Assembly: GCA_020440645.1 (NCBI GenBank)
Contig: JAGRNR010000009.1
Coordinates: forward strand, 24,099-88,098
Direction of reading: 5' to 3'
Length of the DNA: 64,000 bases
DNA from: JAHEFU01 sp020440645
GTDB lineage: Bacteria > 4484-113 > JAFGCY01
The position numbers and the translations under genes were made by a program. How positions within the stretch are numbered: position 1 is the stretch's first letter; each line of letters opens with the position of its first letter. The notes under the pieces were generated by a model. It saw only the letters and a list, made by a program, of their open reading frames with translations. It was not told the DNA's origin and did no database searches. This document shows, piece after piece, positions 24,005-33,907 of the stretch.

Positions 24005-24393
24005 TCCAGCGCTCCCTTGCGGTAGGCATAGGCCCAGCCGACGAGCAGGATGCCGAGGAACACGAACATCTCGCCCAGTGAGGCGGCCCCGATCGGCGTG
24101 AAGGTGATGTCGTCATTGCCGAACACCAGCAGCCGGAAAGCGGTGGCCCAGGGGAAGATGAACATGATGTCCACGTCGAACATGAGGAACACGATCGCGA
24201 GGATGTAGAAGCGGATGTTGAAGCGCACCAGCGCATCGCCGGTGGCCTGCGCGCCGGATTCATAGCTCAGGCGCTTGAGGAAGTTCGGCCGCCGCGGACG
24301 CCACAGGTTCAGGAAAGCGAATGCCAGCCCGATCAGCACCGCCCCGCCCAGCAGGAAGAGTGCCACCCAGTTGTACTGTCCAACGGTGTTCAT
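23995..24393 (-). CDS. nuoA: complex I-like subunit NuoA
   Basis: NuoA is a three-helix membrane subunit whose first loop lies at the junction of the two arms. The 132-residue protein has PNFLKRLSYESGAQATGDA (36-54), RFNIRFYILAIVFLMFDVDI and FIFPWATAF, all typical. The loop Cys found in mitochondrial ND3 is Ser here, as in E. coli. The usual FDVE acid is Asp75. A minus-strand TATAAT (24424-24429) lies 30 nt before the ATG and is the probable promoter of nuoA-nuoB-orf265, separate from the nuoC-M operon. Confidence 0.95.
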   Translation of the reverse strand: MNTVGQYNWVALFLLGGAVLIGLAFAFLNLWRPRRPNFLKRLSYESGAQATGDALVRFNIRFYILAIVFLMFDVDIMFIFPWATAFRLLVFGNDDITFTPIGAASLGEMFVFLGILLVGWAYAYRKGALEWV

Positions 24394-24423
24394 GTCTCAC
24401 TTGCGGCAGCAGGCCGCTCCCTG

Positions 24424-24429
24424 ATTATA
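24424..24429 (-). promoter_or_regulatory. -10 box for nuoA
   Basis: TATAAT on the minus strand in the 53-base gap between the PKD lipoprotein stop and nuoA; expected leader about 24 nt. No good -35 is seen. Confidence 0.45.
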
Positions 24430-24446
24430 GGCCAGAGCGGGCAGGC

Positions 24447-26546
24447 CTAGTTCACGGTGATGAACTTGTAGGCGATGCCCGTTTCCCCGAGCGAATCCGT
24501 CACCCGCACGGCAAGTGTGTAGAATCCGGGTGAGTTGAGGGTAGTGTTGATCGTGCTGTTCTCGAAGGTGGCTTCGAAGAAGCCGTCACCGTCCAGGTCA
24601 TAGTCATAGATAACCGACAGCCCGTCCTCATCGTCCGAGCTCAGGCTGGCATCCAGCATTACCAGCACCGGTGCAAACCCAGTGTCCGGTGATCCAGTCA
24701 GCACGGCGTTGGGCGGATGGTTCTCCAGACAGGTCAGCTTGTAGGCGCCCGGGCCGGTCTCGATGGCGGAACCGGGCACGAACACCTTCAGGTAGTAGCG
24801 CCCGGCGGCCGGCAGGCTGAAGTTGATGTATTCACGGTCCACGTTGTCAATCGATTCAATCAACGGAACGACCAGGTCTGACTCATGGTACAGAGCCAGT
24901 GAAAGGTCGACCGTCGCCGAACTGAAGTCCACCCAGAAGCTGGCGGTGGTGGCCCGGTCGGCATCGATCGCGTACCAGTCCTCGGTGTCGCTGCCGCCGA
25001 CGCTAGCACTCCAGTCGCGGATATGCTTCGCGTAGTTGAGGAAACCGCCGAGGCTGTCCGCCTCCGTCTCGGCATTGTTGGGCTCAGTCTCCTGCGGGTC
25101 CACCCCGTTTGACACGATCACCTTCAGGCTGGCGGTGGCCTCCCGCTCACCACTGTCGGTGATGCGCACCGTTGGCGTGAATTCGCCGGGCAGCGTGTAG
25201 GTGATGTCACCACCGGGGTTCAGGCCGAGGTCATAGTCAAACGTGCCGTCACCCTCGAAGTCCCATTCGTACTTGACGATGTCATTGTCGGGGTCCACGA
25301 GGCCGCTGGTGTCGATGTAACGGATGATTCCGTTCTGCAGGCAGTAGTAGTCGATGCTCAGTTCAGCAGTGGGCGGGTTCTCACCGCTGATCGGCGTGAT
25401 CGTGACATCCGTCGTGGCCGTGGCACTTTCCCCGAAGAAATCGATCACCATCACCCCGACGGTGAAGGTGCCGGCCTCGATGAATTCGCGGTAGGCGAAG
25501 GGGACCGGGGTCTGCAGCTCATGGAACCCGTCGTCGTCAAGGTCCCAGCGGTAATTGACGATGCCGCCATCCGGGTCCATGCTGTTGAAGGCGTCAAAGT
25601 TGATGGCCTGGGGCAGCGGACCGCCGTTCGGCAAGGCCACGATGTCCGCGATCGGTGGCAGGTTGCCCGGTTCACCGGTCACATTGATCGTGGCGGTGGC
25701 TTCGCCGGTGCCACCTTCGTTATCAACCACGCGCAGGGTGCAGGTGAAGGTGCCGACATGGTCGTAGTCGTGGCTGGGGGTCGGCCCGAGGTCACCGGGT
25801 GTGAAGTAGATTGGGTCCTCGAATGACCAGTGGTACTCGGCGATCGTGCCATCCAGGTCGGAGCTGGCGGAGCCGTCAAACCCTGTGGTGAAGAAGTACT
25901 GGCCGCTGTCCTGGGCCACGGTGAAGCTGGCGGTCGGGGCGAAGTTGCCACCGAGCCGCACACGGGTCAGCTCGAAGCTGCCGCTGCCGGTCAGCAACAC
26001 GCAGCAGTAGATCGCGTCGAAGTTCGAGAAATAGCCGTCCAGCGAGCCGAAGTCGAAGTGGTCATCGTCATTGCCAAGCTGCCATTTCCAGCGGCCGCTG
26101 CCGTAATCCGTGATGCCGACGTAGTACTCGCCGGAGTCCGGGCGCACGCCCCACTGCAGGTCGACCTGAGCCTCCCTTGCGAATCCCGGCAGGTGGTAAC
26201 CGTAGATGCCCCAGCTCACATCCAGCTTCGGCGGGTTGGCGGCGGGGTCCCAGTCCGGGGCCATCAGCAGGCTGTCCCCGAACACGATCGCATTCTCGCG
26301 GCTGCCGGGCGTGATGATCTCCGCACCCTTGCGGATGTAGTCCGCCGGTGTATCACTGAAGCTGCGCCCAACGGCGGGCAGCTCGGCCGGGGCTGGAAGC
26401 TGGGCAAGCAGGTCCTGCGGCAGTTCAACCGGACCGGACTGGCGCTCAGGCGTGGCAGCCTTTTCCTGCAGGTTGGCAGCGCCGGATGAACAGGCTGCCA
26501 GGCAGAATAGGCAGCCTGCCAGCAGAAGGGCAAATGAAGCACGCAT
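24447..26546 (-). CDS. PKD-domain lipoprotein (array member 4)
   Basis: The 699-residue protein has a lipoprotein signal ending LFCLAACSSG (lipidated Cys near 19). Residues about 50-230 form an N-terminal domain shared with the three upstream paralogs: FSDTPADYIRKGAEIITPG, WGIYGYHLPGF, YYVGITDYGSGRWKW. Then come about three PKD domains with FDGSASSDLDG- and WDLDDDGF-type motifs, a pre-peptidase C-terminal (PPC) domain starting ETEPNNAETEADSLGG, and a last PKD domain (YDYDLDGDGFFEATF). PKD and PPC domains are beta-sandwiches common on cell surfaces. GAGGA lies 7 nt before the ATG. No enzymatic domain is seen; probably a surface-binding protein. Confidence 0.88.
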   Translation of the reverse strand: MRASFALLLAGCLFCLAACSSGAANLQEKAATPERQSGPVELPQDLLAQLPAPAELPAVGRSFSDTPADYIRKGAEIITPGSRENAIVFGDSLLMAPDWDPAANPPKLDVSWGIYGYHLPGFAREAQVDLQWGVRPDSGEYYVGITDYGSGRWKWQLGNDDDHFDFGSLDGYFSNFDAIYCCVLLTGSGSFELTRVRLGGNFAPTASFTVAQDSGQYFFTTGFDGSASSDLDGTIAEYHWSFEDPIYFTPGDLGPTPSHDYDHVGTFTCTLRVVDNEGGTGEATATINVTGEPGNLPPIADIVALPNGGPLPQAINFDAFNSMDPDGGIVNYRWDLDDDGFHELQTPVPFAYREFIEAGTFTVGVMVIDFFGESATATTDVTITPISGENPPTAELSIDYYCLQNGIIRYIDTSGLVDPDNDIVKYEWDFEGDGTFDYDLGLNPGGDITYTLPGEFTPTVRITDSGEREATASLKVIVSNGVDPQETEPNNAETEADSLGGFLNYAKHIRDWSASVGGSDTEDWYAIDADRATTASFWVDFSSATVDLSLALYHESDLVVPLIESIDNVDREYINFSLPAAGRYYLKVFVPGSAIETGPGAYKLTCLENHPPNAVLTGSPDTGFAPVLVMLDASLSSDDEDGLSVIYDYDLDGDGFFEATFENSTINTTLNSPGFYTLAVRVTDSLGETGIAYKFITVN

Positions 26547-26668
26547 CTTTATTCCTCACTGCGCCCGGATACTCTCCAGCAAGCTGGAGGGGCAGCACAG
26601 AATTCTAACTGAAAGAATCACCAAACTGAGCTTCGCGGCAAGCAGGTCCCAGCTACCCCTGGCACGGT

Positions 26669-28783
26669 TCAAATGGGTAAGGCAGTTACTATGACGAAGT
26701 CTGTATCCGCGAGGCCCCACTCATCGATTACGCGCACGCTGACGACGATTGCACCGGGTACTGTGATCTGCGTGTCATAGGTGGGCTGGAACTGGCCGGT
26801 CACTTCAAAGATCCCGTCACCGTCGACATCAAACTGGTATTCAGTGATGTAGCCCATCTCAACTGTGCTGGCAGATGCATCCAGCGAAATGTCAAATGGA
26901 ACCGACCCAACGAGCGGATCAGCGGACAAAGCGGCGTGCGGGCCGTCATAGTTGCGGCAGCGGAATGTGTAGTCACCGGGGCCCTTCGCCAGTGCTGAGG
27001 GATCTATGCTCACACGGATCAGGTACTGGCCGGCGGAGGGCAGCACGAACTTGAGGATTTCACTATCCAAGATGCCGTGTGCGCTGGCCAATGGGTTGTC
27101 GGTGTCGCCGGCGGAATACAGGTCCAGGCGCATGTCTATCTCGCTGCGGAGGAAATCCGCGACGAACGCCACTGGACCGCTGCGGTCGGATTCGAAGGAG
27201 TACCAGTCCGCGCTGTCGCCGCCGCCCTCATCCAGTGAGCCCTTCCAGTTGCAGATCCCCTTGGAGTAGTTCATGAAGCCGGTGAACTCCTCGGCCTCGC
27301 CCGGGGTACCGTTGGGTTCAGTTTCAGCCAAGCCGGAATTCGGCCCGATCCGCAGCGGTATGCTGGCAACGTCTGTCCGGCCGCCGCTGTCCGTCACGCG
27401 GAATGTCGCGTTGAAAGTCTGCCCTGTCTGGGCATAGGTCGCAACGAATTCCTCACCGGGGGCGAAAGAATAATCGAATATGCCATCACCCTCCAGGTCC
27501 GTCTCGAACGAGACGATGTCATTGTCGGGGTCGCTGCTCTCGCTCCAGTCTATCCTGAAGGCACCCGGTGAGTTGAAGCTGTAGTCGGACTTGACGACGA
27601 TGGTCGGCGGCTCAGTACCATCAACCGGGTCAATCACCACCGTGGTTGAGGCGGTGCTAAAGCTGCCCTGGTTGTCAATCGCCATCACGGACACCTCATA
27701 GCTGCCGGGTACGGCGAAGAACCACTTCTGCACGGCACTGCCAAAAACCTCGAAATGCCCGTCTCCGTCGAAGTCGAAACGGTAGCCGGCTATCGAGCCG
27801 TCCGTGTCGCTGCTGCCGCTGCAGTCGAAGTTGATCCACTGCGGGACCGGTCCACCGCTGGTGTCAGGCACGATCGAGGCAAGCGGTGCAGCGTTGCCAT
27901 CCACCAGGGCGACCGAAATCGGGATGCTGAGCTCGGCGGTGGCTCCCTCATTGTCCGTCAGGCGCAGTGTGCAGGTGTACTCGCCCGCGTGGTCGTAAGT
28001 CCAGAAAACCACCGGGGCCGGGTACCGGAAATCCGTGTAGACCGGATCCTCCATTGACCATTCGTAGCCTGCAATGCTGCCGTCCGGATCGTGGCAACCC
28101 GAGGCGTCGAACTGGACCTCCAGAGAGCCTGTTCCACTGGTCTGGTTCGGGATCAGGCTGGCCACGGGCGGCAGGTTCTCCCCCAGACGCAGCCGGCTGA
28201 GATTGAAGTTGCCCTTGTCCGCGACCAGGATGGTGAAATAGATGTCGCCATTCCCGGAGAAGTAGCCGTCAAGGCTACCGAAATCAATGATGTCCTGATC
28301 CGTGCCCTGGAACCATTGCCAGCGATTGCTGCTGAAGTCGCTGACACCGATGTAGTGGCGCGCTCCGTCCGGCCTGGGGCCTTCCCACAGTACCTGCAGT
28401 TCCGGCTGGCGCTGGAAATCAGTGATGTTGAAACCTTAAATCGCCCAGCTCAGCTCACGTGTCGGCGGCTCGGCCACGGGCTCGTAATCAGCAACCATCA
28501 CAAGCATGTTCCCGACAATGCTCGCATTGGCGAATGCATCAGGCTGATAAGTCTGATATCCATCCCGCAGGAAGTCCTCCGGGACATTGCTGGCGCTGCG
28601 CTGCTGCTGAGGCAGGCTGTCCAGTCCCGGCAGCCCGTCAGCCAGCGAGGGACTGAGCTGTACAGCCTCAGCCTGCGCGGAAACGGGCAGGTCAGCCGCC
28701 TGCTCCGGATGGGCCGGCTGGCTGCTGCATGAAGCCGCGAGCAGCAGGCAGCCTGCGCACGCGATGGCGAGAAGAGCTTTCAT
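26669..28783 (-). pseudogene. PKD-domain lipoprotein interrupted by one in-frame TAA (array member 3)
   Basis: Reading frame 28783-26669 encodes one protein of about 704 codons with a single stop, TAA at 28436-28438. Before it lie the signal peptide (ending LLLAASCSSQ), the shared SASNVPEDFLRDG motif and ELSWAI; after it, in the same frame, GFNITDFQRQPELQVLWEG and the rest of the shared N-terminal domain, PKD repeats, a PPC domain (ETEPNGTPGEAEEF) and a final PKD domain. The paralogs read SWGIYGFNI there, so TAA replaces a Tyr codon (one base change). The downstream 588 codons show no other damage, so the change is recent, tolerated by readthrough, or an assembly error. Confidence 0.8.
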
Positions 28784-28896
28784 CTTTATTCCTTGAACCT
28801 GCCTGGTTCCTTATGGCAGTGCAGGAGGCTGGGAAAATTCTACTCGATCAGTCTCAATCATTGACTTTCCCAGTAAAGCAATCCGCCAGCGATCAT

Positions 28897-30990
28897 TCAG
28901 GGGGCGATGCCCGTCACTGTCACCGTGGCGATTGACTCCATTCCCAGCATGTCCTGTACCTTGACGCCGAGCTCCTGCGGTCCTTCCCAGCTGACGGTGC
29001 CAGTACCGAGCCATCCGCCGGGCTCGCTCTCGAAGATCCCGTCGCCATCCATGTCAAAGAAGTAGATCAGGCCCTCCAGGTAACGGTCATAGCTGCGGCC
29101 CGCGTTGAGCACAACCTCGGTCCCCGTCTCCACTACCGTTGCGGAGGCCGTGACAAAAGCCACCGGCTTGGAGGGGTCCCAGAAGTCCAGCTTGTAGCCG
29201 CTGTCCTGCCCGGCCTCGCCTGCCTGCTTCGTGAACACGCGCAGGAAGTAGTCCCCCGGCGCCGTAATGAGAACGGACATAAACTCGTTGTCGGTATCCG
29301 AGTAGCTGAAGAACAGCGGGTTCACCAGGTCAAGAGGGCTGTACATCTCAATGTCCATGTCCATGAAACTGTGCGTGAAGATCAGGTTGAACCACAGCTG
29401 GCCGTTGTGCGCGGCATGGATCACATACCAGTCCTCGGTATCCTCAGCGAACTTGAGCTGGCCGGGAAAGTCGCGCACCCGCACACACTCGTTGCCAAAA
29501 CTGCCCAGGCTGATCGCCGTCTCCGGGCTGTCATTCGGTTCTACCTCCGGCTGGCCGGAGAATGGCGTGACCATCACTGGACAGGTTGCCGTGTCACTGC
29601 GTCCGCCGCTGTCAGTGACCCTCACGGCGACGTTGAACACGCCGCCATCCTGGGAATAGGTCACGTTATTCACGGGATCGAGCCCTGAATCAACGTCGAA
29701 CGTGCCGTCACCCTCGAAGTCCCATTCGTACTTCACGATGTCATTGTCAGGGTCATAGGATCCCTGTGCGGTGAAGTACCGTGCACCCGCAGTGTTGTCA
29801 TACCAGTAGACGGCCTCCAGCTTTGCCACCGGAGGCTCCGTGCCCTCCACGGGCAGCACCTCGATCTGCATCGTGGCCGTGTCGACGGCACCGAACTCAT
29901 CAATCACCATCACGCTGGGGTTGTAGGTGCCGGCTGCGATGTACAGAGCCTTGAACACCGGGCTGCCAAAAGTGAACTGCTCGAAGTACCCGTCCTCGTC
30001 AATGTCCCAGCGGAATGTCATGAAACCGTTCTCCGGATCCGTGCTGTCCTGTGCATTGAGCGTGACGGAAAGCGGAACCAGGCCGGATACCACATCAGAT
30101 TCAGAGTAGATATCGGCCACAGGCGGGTCATTGCCAGGCACGGCGGTGACGCTGATCGGAATGACAAATTCCGTCATTCCGCCTTCGAGGTCATGCGCCC
30201 TGCCTATGCAGTCGTACTCGCCGACATGGTCATACTCCCAGTACAGGAACGGACCGGCGGGCTCGAAGATCGGCCCACCCTCGGCGGACCATTCAAAGAA
30301 GGTCAGAGTGCCATCCGGATCGTAGCTGGCTGAGGCATCGATGTTGACCGTCAGCTTGCCCTGGCCGCTGTCGTTGTCAATCGTGTAGTCGATCACGGGC
30401 GGGAAGTTGCCGCCGAGGCGCAGCCTGCTGAAGGTGAACTGGCCCTCCGTTGCCAGCAGCACCACCACATACAGGTCGCCGTTGGCAGAGAAATAGTCAG
30501 CCAGCCCCGGGAAGTCCACGGTCCCGTCCGCCGTACCCTGGCGCCACTGCCAGTGTCCGCTGGAGTAATCACTGACCCCGATGTAGATGCCGGAGCTGGC
30601 GGGCGCAGTGCCATTCCACTTTGCCTGGATCTCCGTGCCGCGCTGGTAGTCTGCGATGTTGAAACCGTAGATCCCCCAGCTCAGTCCATGCATCGGCGGG
30701 TCGCCCTGCGGATCATAGGTCGGGCTCATCGAGAGCTTGTCACCGGTCACCTCGGCATTCATCTTCGCCGATACCTTGTAGATGTCGGCTCCCGTGCGGA
30801 TGCAGGCTTCCGGCGTATTGCTGGTACTGCGCTGCATGGCAGGCAGGGCAGAAATGGCCGGCAGCTGCGATTCAAGCTGCGGCAGGACAGCGTCGCCTGC
30901 CGGTTGGTTTACCTGGCCGCCACTTCCGCTGGAGCAGGCTGCCAGCAGCAGCATCGCTCCGGCCAGCAGGCCACTGAGCTGTCTGAACAT
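28897..30990 (-). CDS. PKD-domain lipoprotein (array member 2)
   Basis: The 697-residue protein has signal LLAGAMLLLAACSSGSGG (Cys near 19). The shared N-terminal domain carries STSNTPEACIRTGADIYKVS, LSWGIYGFNIADYQRG and IYIGVSDYSSGHWQW. PKD-like repeats follow (IDASASYDPDGTLTFFEW; FRWDIDEDGYFEQF; YDPDNDIVKYEWDFEGDG), then a PPC domain (EVEPNDSPETAISLG ... YFLRVFTKQAGEAG) and a last PKD-like domain. GAGGA precedes the ATG. It is the closest relative of member 3 in the N-terminal domain. The extracytoplasmic role is unknown. Confidence 0.88.
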   Translation of the reverse strand: MFRQLSGLLAGAMLLLAACSSGSGGQVNQPAGDAVLPQLESQLPAISALPAMQRSTSNTPEACIRTGADIYKVSAKMNAEVTGDKLSMSPTYDPQGDPPMHGLSWGIYGFNIADYQRGTEIQAKWNGTAPASSGIYIGVSDYSSGHWQWRQGTADGTVDFPGLADYFSANGDLYVVVLLATEGQFTFSRLRLGGNFPPVIDYTIDNDSGQGKLTVNIDASASYDPDGTLTFFEWSAEGGPIFEPAGPFLYWEYDHVGEYDCIGRAHDLEGGMTEFVIPISVTAVPGNDPPVADIYSESDVVSGLVPLSVTLNAQDSTDPENGFMTFRWDIDEDGYFEQFTFGSPVFKALYIAAGTYNPSVMVIDEFGAVDTATMQIEVLPVEGTEPPVAKLEAVYWYDNTAGARYFTAQGSYDPDNDIVKYEWDFEGDGTFDVDSGLDPVNNVTYSQDGGVFNVAVRVTDSGGRSDTATCPVMVTPFSGQPEVEPNDSPETAISLGSFGNECVRVRDFPGQLKFAEDTEDWYVIHAAHNGQLWFNLIFTHSFMDMDIEMYSPLDLVNPLFFSYSDTDNEFMSVLITAPGDYFLRVFTKQAGEAGQDSGYKLDFWDPSKPVAFVTASATVVETGTEVVLNAGRSYDRYLEGLIYFFDMDGDGIFESEPGGWLGTGTVSWEGPQELGVKVQDMLGMESIATVTVTGIAP

Positions 30991-31084
30991 GCGCTTGTCC
31001 TCGCACTTTACCGGGTTCCGTCCGCACAGATTCTAACCCAGGACAAACCAGGACAAGCAGTTGCATCGCAGTCCGGCCTGCAGC

Positions 31085-33907
31085 CTAGGCTTCCGGCAGG
31101 ACCTCCATCATGTAGTCCTGCTCGAGCTTCGGGTTCGAGCTGGCCCACACGTAGGCATTGATGTAGTAGGTACCGGGCGCGGTGAAGTTGTACGTGATCG
31201 ACTCGTTGTCAGTGGTGCTTGTCGATGAGCCGATCTGGGACGTGCCGTCGGTGTCATACAGCTTCAGGTCGAGGTCGGACAGCGCATCGGTGAAGTACAT
31301 GTTGATCACATAGCTGCCCGGTGTCACGATCTGGATCTTCATCCAGTCCGACTCGTCGCCATCCAGCGGCCCGTCCGGCCCGAGGTTGCCGAACCAGCCG
31401 GTGAAGTCCGTGCCGGGGAACATGTTGCCGGTCAGGTAGTCGTCATTGTCCTCAACCTCGTCGTAGGTCAGGCTGACCGAGATATCCACCGAGTCGGTGC
31501 CACTGGCACCGTACTGGTCCGTCACGCGCACCATCGCGCTGACTGTGCCGGCCGAGTAGTAGGTATGGGTCACGAAGGGGTCGGTGGTGGTCTCGTCCCA
31601 GGTGCCGTCTCCGTTGTAGTCCCACTCGAACTTCGTCAGGTCATGCCCGTCCGGGTCGGTGCTGCCGCTGGCATCGAAGTCCACCACAAGCGGGGCCTCG
31701 CCACTCAGCGGGCTGGCGGTCAGGACCACATTCGGGTTGCCGTTGATCGAGTTGACGTTTACGGTCTTCGTCACCTTGCCACCCTGGTCGTCGGTCACGC
31801 GCACCTTGACCGCCACCGTGCCGGAAACCGTCATGTCGCCCATGAAGACTGAGGTCGTGCCGGTGTCCTGCTCGAAGCTGCCGTTGCCATCGACGTCCCA
31901 CTCGTACTTGGTGATCGTGCCGTCCGGGTCGTAGCTGCCCGTCGCATCCAGCGTGACCGGGAAGGGCACGTTGCCACTGAGCGGGCTGACGTTGAAGGTG
32001 ACCACCGGCAGGCGGTTCACGCTGGCATCGAAGGTGTAGTCCGCCGGACCGCGGTCAGTCGCGCTGGCGTAGATGTAGATCCGGATGAAGTAGGTGCCGG
32101 TCTTGTCAGCCGGGATCGAGTAGCTGATCGACTCCGTGTTGCCCGTGCCGGTGGAGGATGCCACCGAGGTGCTCAGGTCGGATTCATGGAACAGGCGGAT
32201 GTCAATGTCAGCCTCGGCATCGATGAAGGCCAGGTTCAGCTGCACCTCCAGTGGCTCGGGTGCCGCGAACACAAGCCAGTCCTCCTCGCTGCCGTCATAG
32301 CCGCCCACTCCGAGGTTGCCACGCCAGCCCTGGATGCCCTTCGCATAGCCGCCATAGCCCGGCAGCTGGTCAGCGGAAGCGCTGTCGTCATTCGCCTCGG
32401 TCTCGTGGTAGTTGCCGGCGCTGTCAACGATGAGCGTGGCCTGGAAGGTGTCATTCAGGCCGCCGCTGTCGGTCACGCGCAGGACCGGGGTGTAGGTGCC
32501 GATGCCGGGGTAGGTATGCTGGGCAGTGGCCGTGCCGCCGTTGTCAAGCTCGTAGGTTCCGTCACCGTCCCAGTCGAACTCGTACTTGACGATGTCGTCG
32601 TCCGGGTCAGTAGAGACGGAGGCGTCGAAGTTGAACACGCCGTCATCGGTGCGGAAGCCGTAGTCCACCAGCATCAGTGCGTCCGGCGGGCTCTGCACCC
32701 CGACCTCCATCACCTCGATCAGCAGGTTGTCAGTCGCCGTGCTGCCGAGGTCGTCAGTCACGCGAAGCTTGATGTCGTAGCTGCCTGGATCGTTGAACGT
32801 TGTCGATGTGCTGTCGACCACGCCGGTGTCCTTCTCGAAGCTGCCGTTGCCGTCGAGGTCCCATTCGTACTTGACGATCGTGCCGTCCGGGTCGGAGCTG
32901 CCTGTGCCGTTGAACAGCACGGTGAGCGGTGCGGAACCGGTGGTCTTGTTGGCGCCGAGCACCGCCGTCGGCGGGTCGTTGTCAATGACAGGGGTGACGC
33001 TGACAACGGTCTCCGCGATGCGCTGGGCGCCCTCATTGTCAGTCAGCTGCACGCGCACGAGGAAGTTGCCTGTCTGGTTGTAGACATGCTGCGTGGTCTG
33101 GTCGGTACCGGGGGCACCGAAGCCGTCACCGGTGAAGTCCCATTCGAAGCTTGTGATGTCGCCGTCGATGTCATAGCTCGCACTGGCGTCGAAGTTGACG
33201 GTCAGCGGCACGGTGCCGCTGGTCGTGTCAGCCTGCAGGTCCGCCACCGGTGCGATGTTGTCACCGAGGCGCAGCTGGCCGAGGCTGTAGCTGCCCTGCC
33301 CGGTCAGCACCACGGCGATGTACAGGGTGTCCGTCGGGGAGAAGAAGTCCGCCAGGTTGCCGAAGTCCATCGCCGTGCCGGCGGCCGGTCCCTGGAACCA
33401 CTGCCAGCGGCCGGCATCGAAGTTGCTGATGCCGATGAAGTAGTTGCCGGCGGGCGGCGTGGTGCCATCCCACCACAGCTGCAGGGTGCCGGGGCTGACA
33501 TAGCCGGTCAGGCCGAAGCCGTAGACCGCCCAGGCCAGGTCGCTGGTGGGCGGGTTGGCGGTGCGCACCCAGTCCGGCGTCATCACGAGGAAATCCCCGT
33601 CCACACTGGAGAAGGACTTCATTTCCGGCGTGATCAGCTGCGAACCAAAGCGGATGAAGTCCTCCGGCGCATTGCTCGAGCTGCGCTCGACGGCCGGCAG
33701 GTCTGAAAGGTCCGGCACCCCGTCCATGGCCACGGTGATCTCCGGCGCGGGCTTGGCATGTTCGATGCTGTATTCGAGGACCGGCTGTTCCTCATTGAAC
33801 TCGAACTTCTCGCGCTTGAAGAGTACCTGGTCTCCGCCCGACCCGCCTCCGCAGGAGGTGAGCAGGATTGAGACGGCGATGGCCCAGACATATAGTGCAT
33901 TTCTCAT
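31085..33907 (-). CDS. large PKD-domain lipoprotein with two PPC domains (array member 1)
   Basis: The longest member of the array (940 residues). The signal ends SILLTSCGGGSGG. The shared N-terminal domain has RSSSNAPEDFIRFGSQLITP, WAVYGFGLTGYVSPG and YFIGISNFDAGRWQW. At least five PKD domains follow, recognisable by repeated FDASASYDIDGDI, SDPDGTIVKYEWDLDGNG and YDPDGTITKYEWDVDGNG motifs. There are two PPC domains: about residues 495-630 (ETEANDDSASADQLPG) and 805-938 (EVEDNDDYLTGNMFPG). No catalytic domain is present. GAGGAATTCCTC precedes the ATG. It is divergent from the subtilase gene at 34070. Confidence 0.88.
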   Translation of the reverse strand: MRNALYVWAIAVSILLTSCGGGSGGDQVLFKREKFEFNEEQPVLEYSIEHAKPAPEITVAMDGVPDLSDLPAVERSSSNAPEDFIRFGSQLITPEMKSFSSVDGDFLVMTPDWVRTANPPTSDLAWAVYGFGLTGYVSPGTLQLWWDGTTPPAGNYFIGISNFDAGRWQWFQGPAAGTAMDFGNLADFFSPTDTLYIAVVLTGQGSYSLGQLRLGDNIAPVADLQADTTSGTVPLTVNFDASASYDIDGDITSFEWDFTGDGFGAPGTDQTTQHVYNQTGNFLVRVQLTDNEGAQRIAETVVSVTPVIDNDPPTAVLGANKTTGSAPLTVLFNGTGSSDPDGTIVKYEWDLDGNGSFEKDTGVVDSTSTTFNDPGSYDIKLRVTDDLGSTATDNLLIEVMEVGVQSPPDALMLVDYGFRTDDGVFNFDASVSTDPDDDIVKYEFDWDGDGTYELDNGGTATAQHTYPGIGTYTPVLRVTDSGGLNDTFQATLIVDSAGNYHETEANDDSASADQLPGYGGYAKGIQGWRGNLGVGGYDGSEEDWLVFAAPEPLEVQLNLAFIDAEADIDIRLFHESDLSTSVASSTGTGNTESISYSIPADKTGTYFIRIYIYASATDRGPADYTFDASVNRLPVVTFNVSPLSGNVPFPVTLDATGSYDPDGTITKYEWDVDGNGSFEQDTGTTSVFMGDMTVSGTVAVKVRVTDDQGGKVTKTVNVNSINGNPNVVLTASPLSGEAPLVVDFDASGSTDPDGHDLTKFEWDYNGDGTWDETTTDPFVTHTYYSAGTVSAMVRVTDQYGASGTDSVDISVSLTYDEVEDNDDYLTGNMFPGTDFTGWFGNLGPDGPLDGDESDWMKIQIVTPGSYVINMYFTDALSDLDLKLYDTDGTSQIGSSTSTTDNESITYNFTAPGTYYINAYVWASSNPKLEQDYMMEVLPEA

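Noticed and set aside
26669..28783. Selenocysteine or pyrrolysine recoding at the internal stop
   Set aside because: The stop is TAA, not TGA or TAG, and paralogs have Tyr there.
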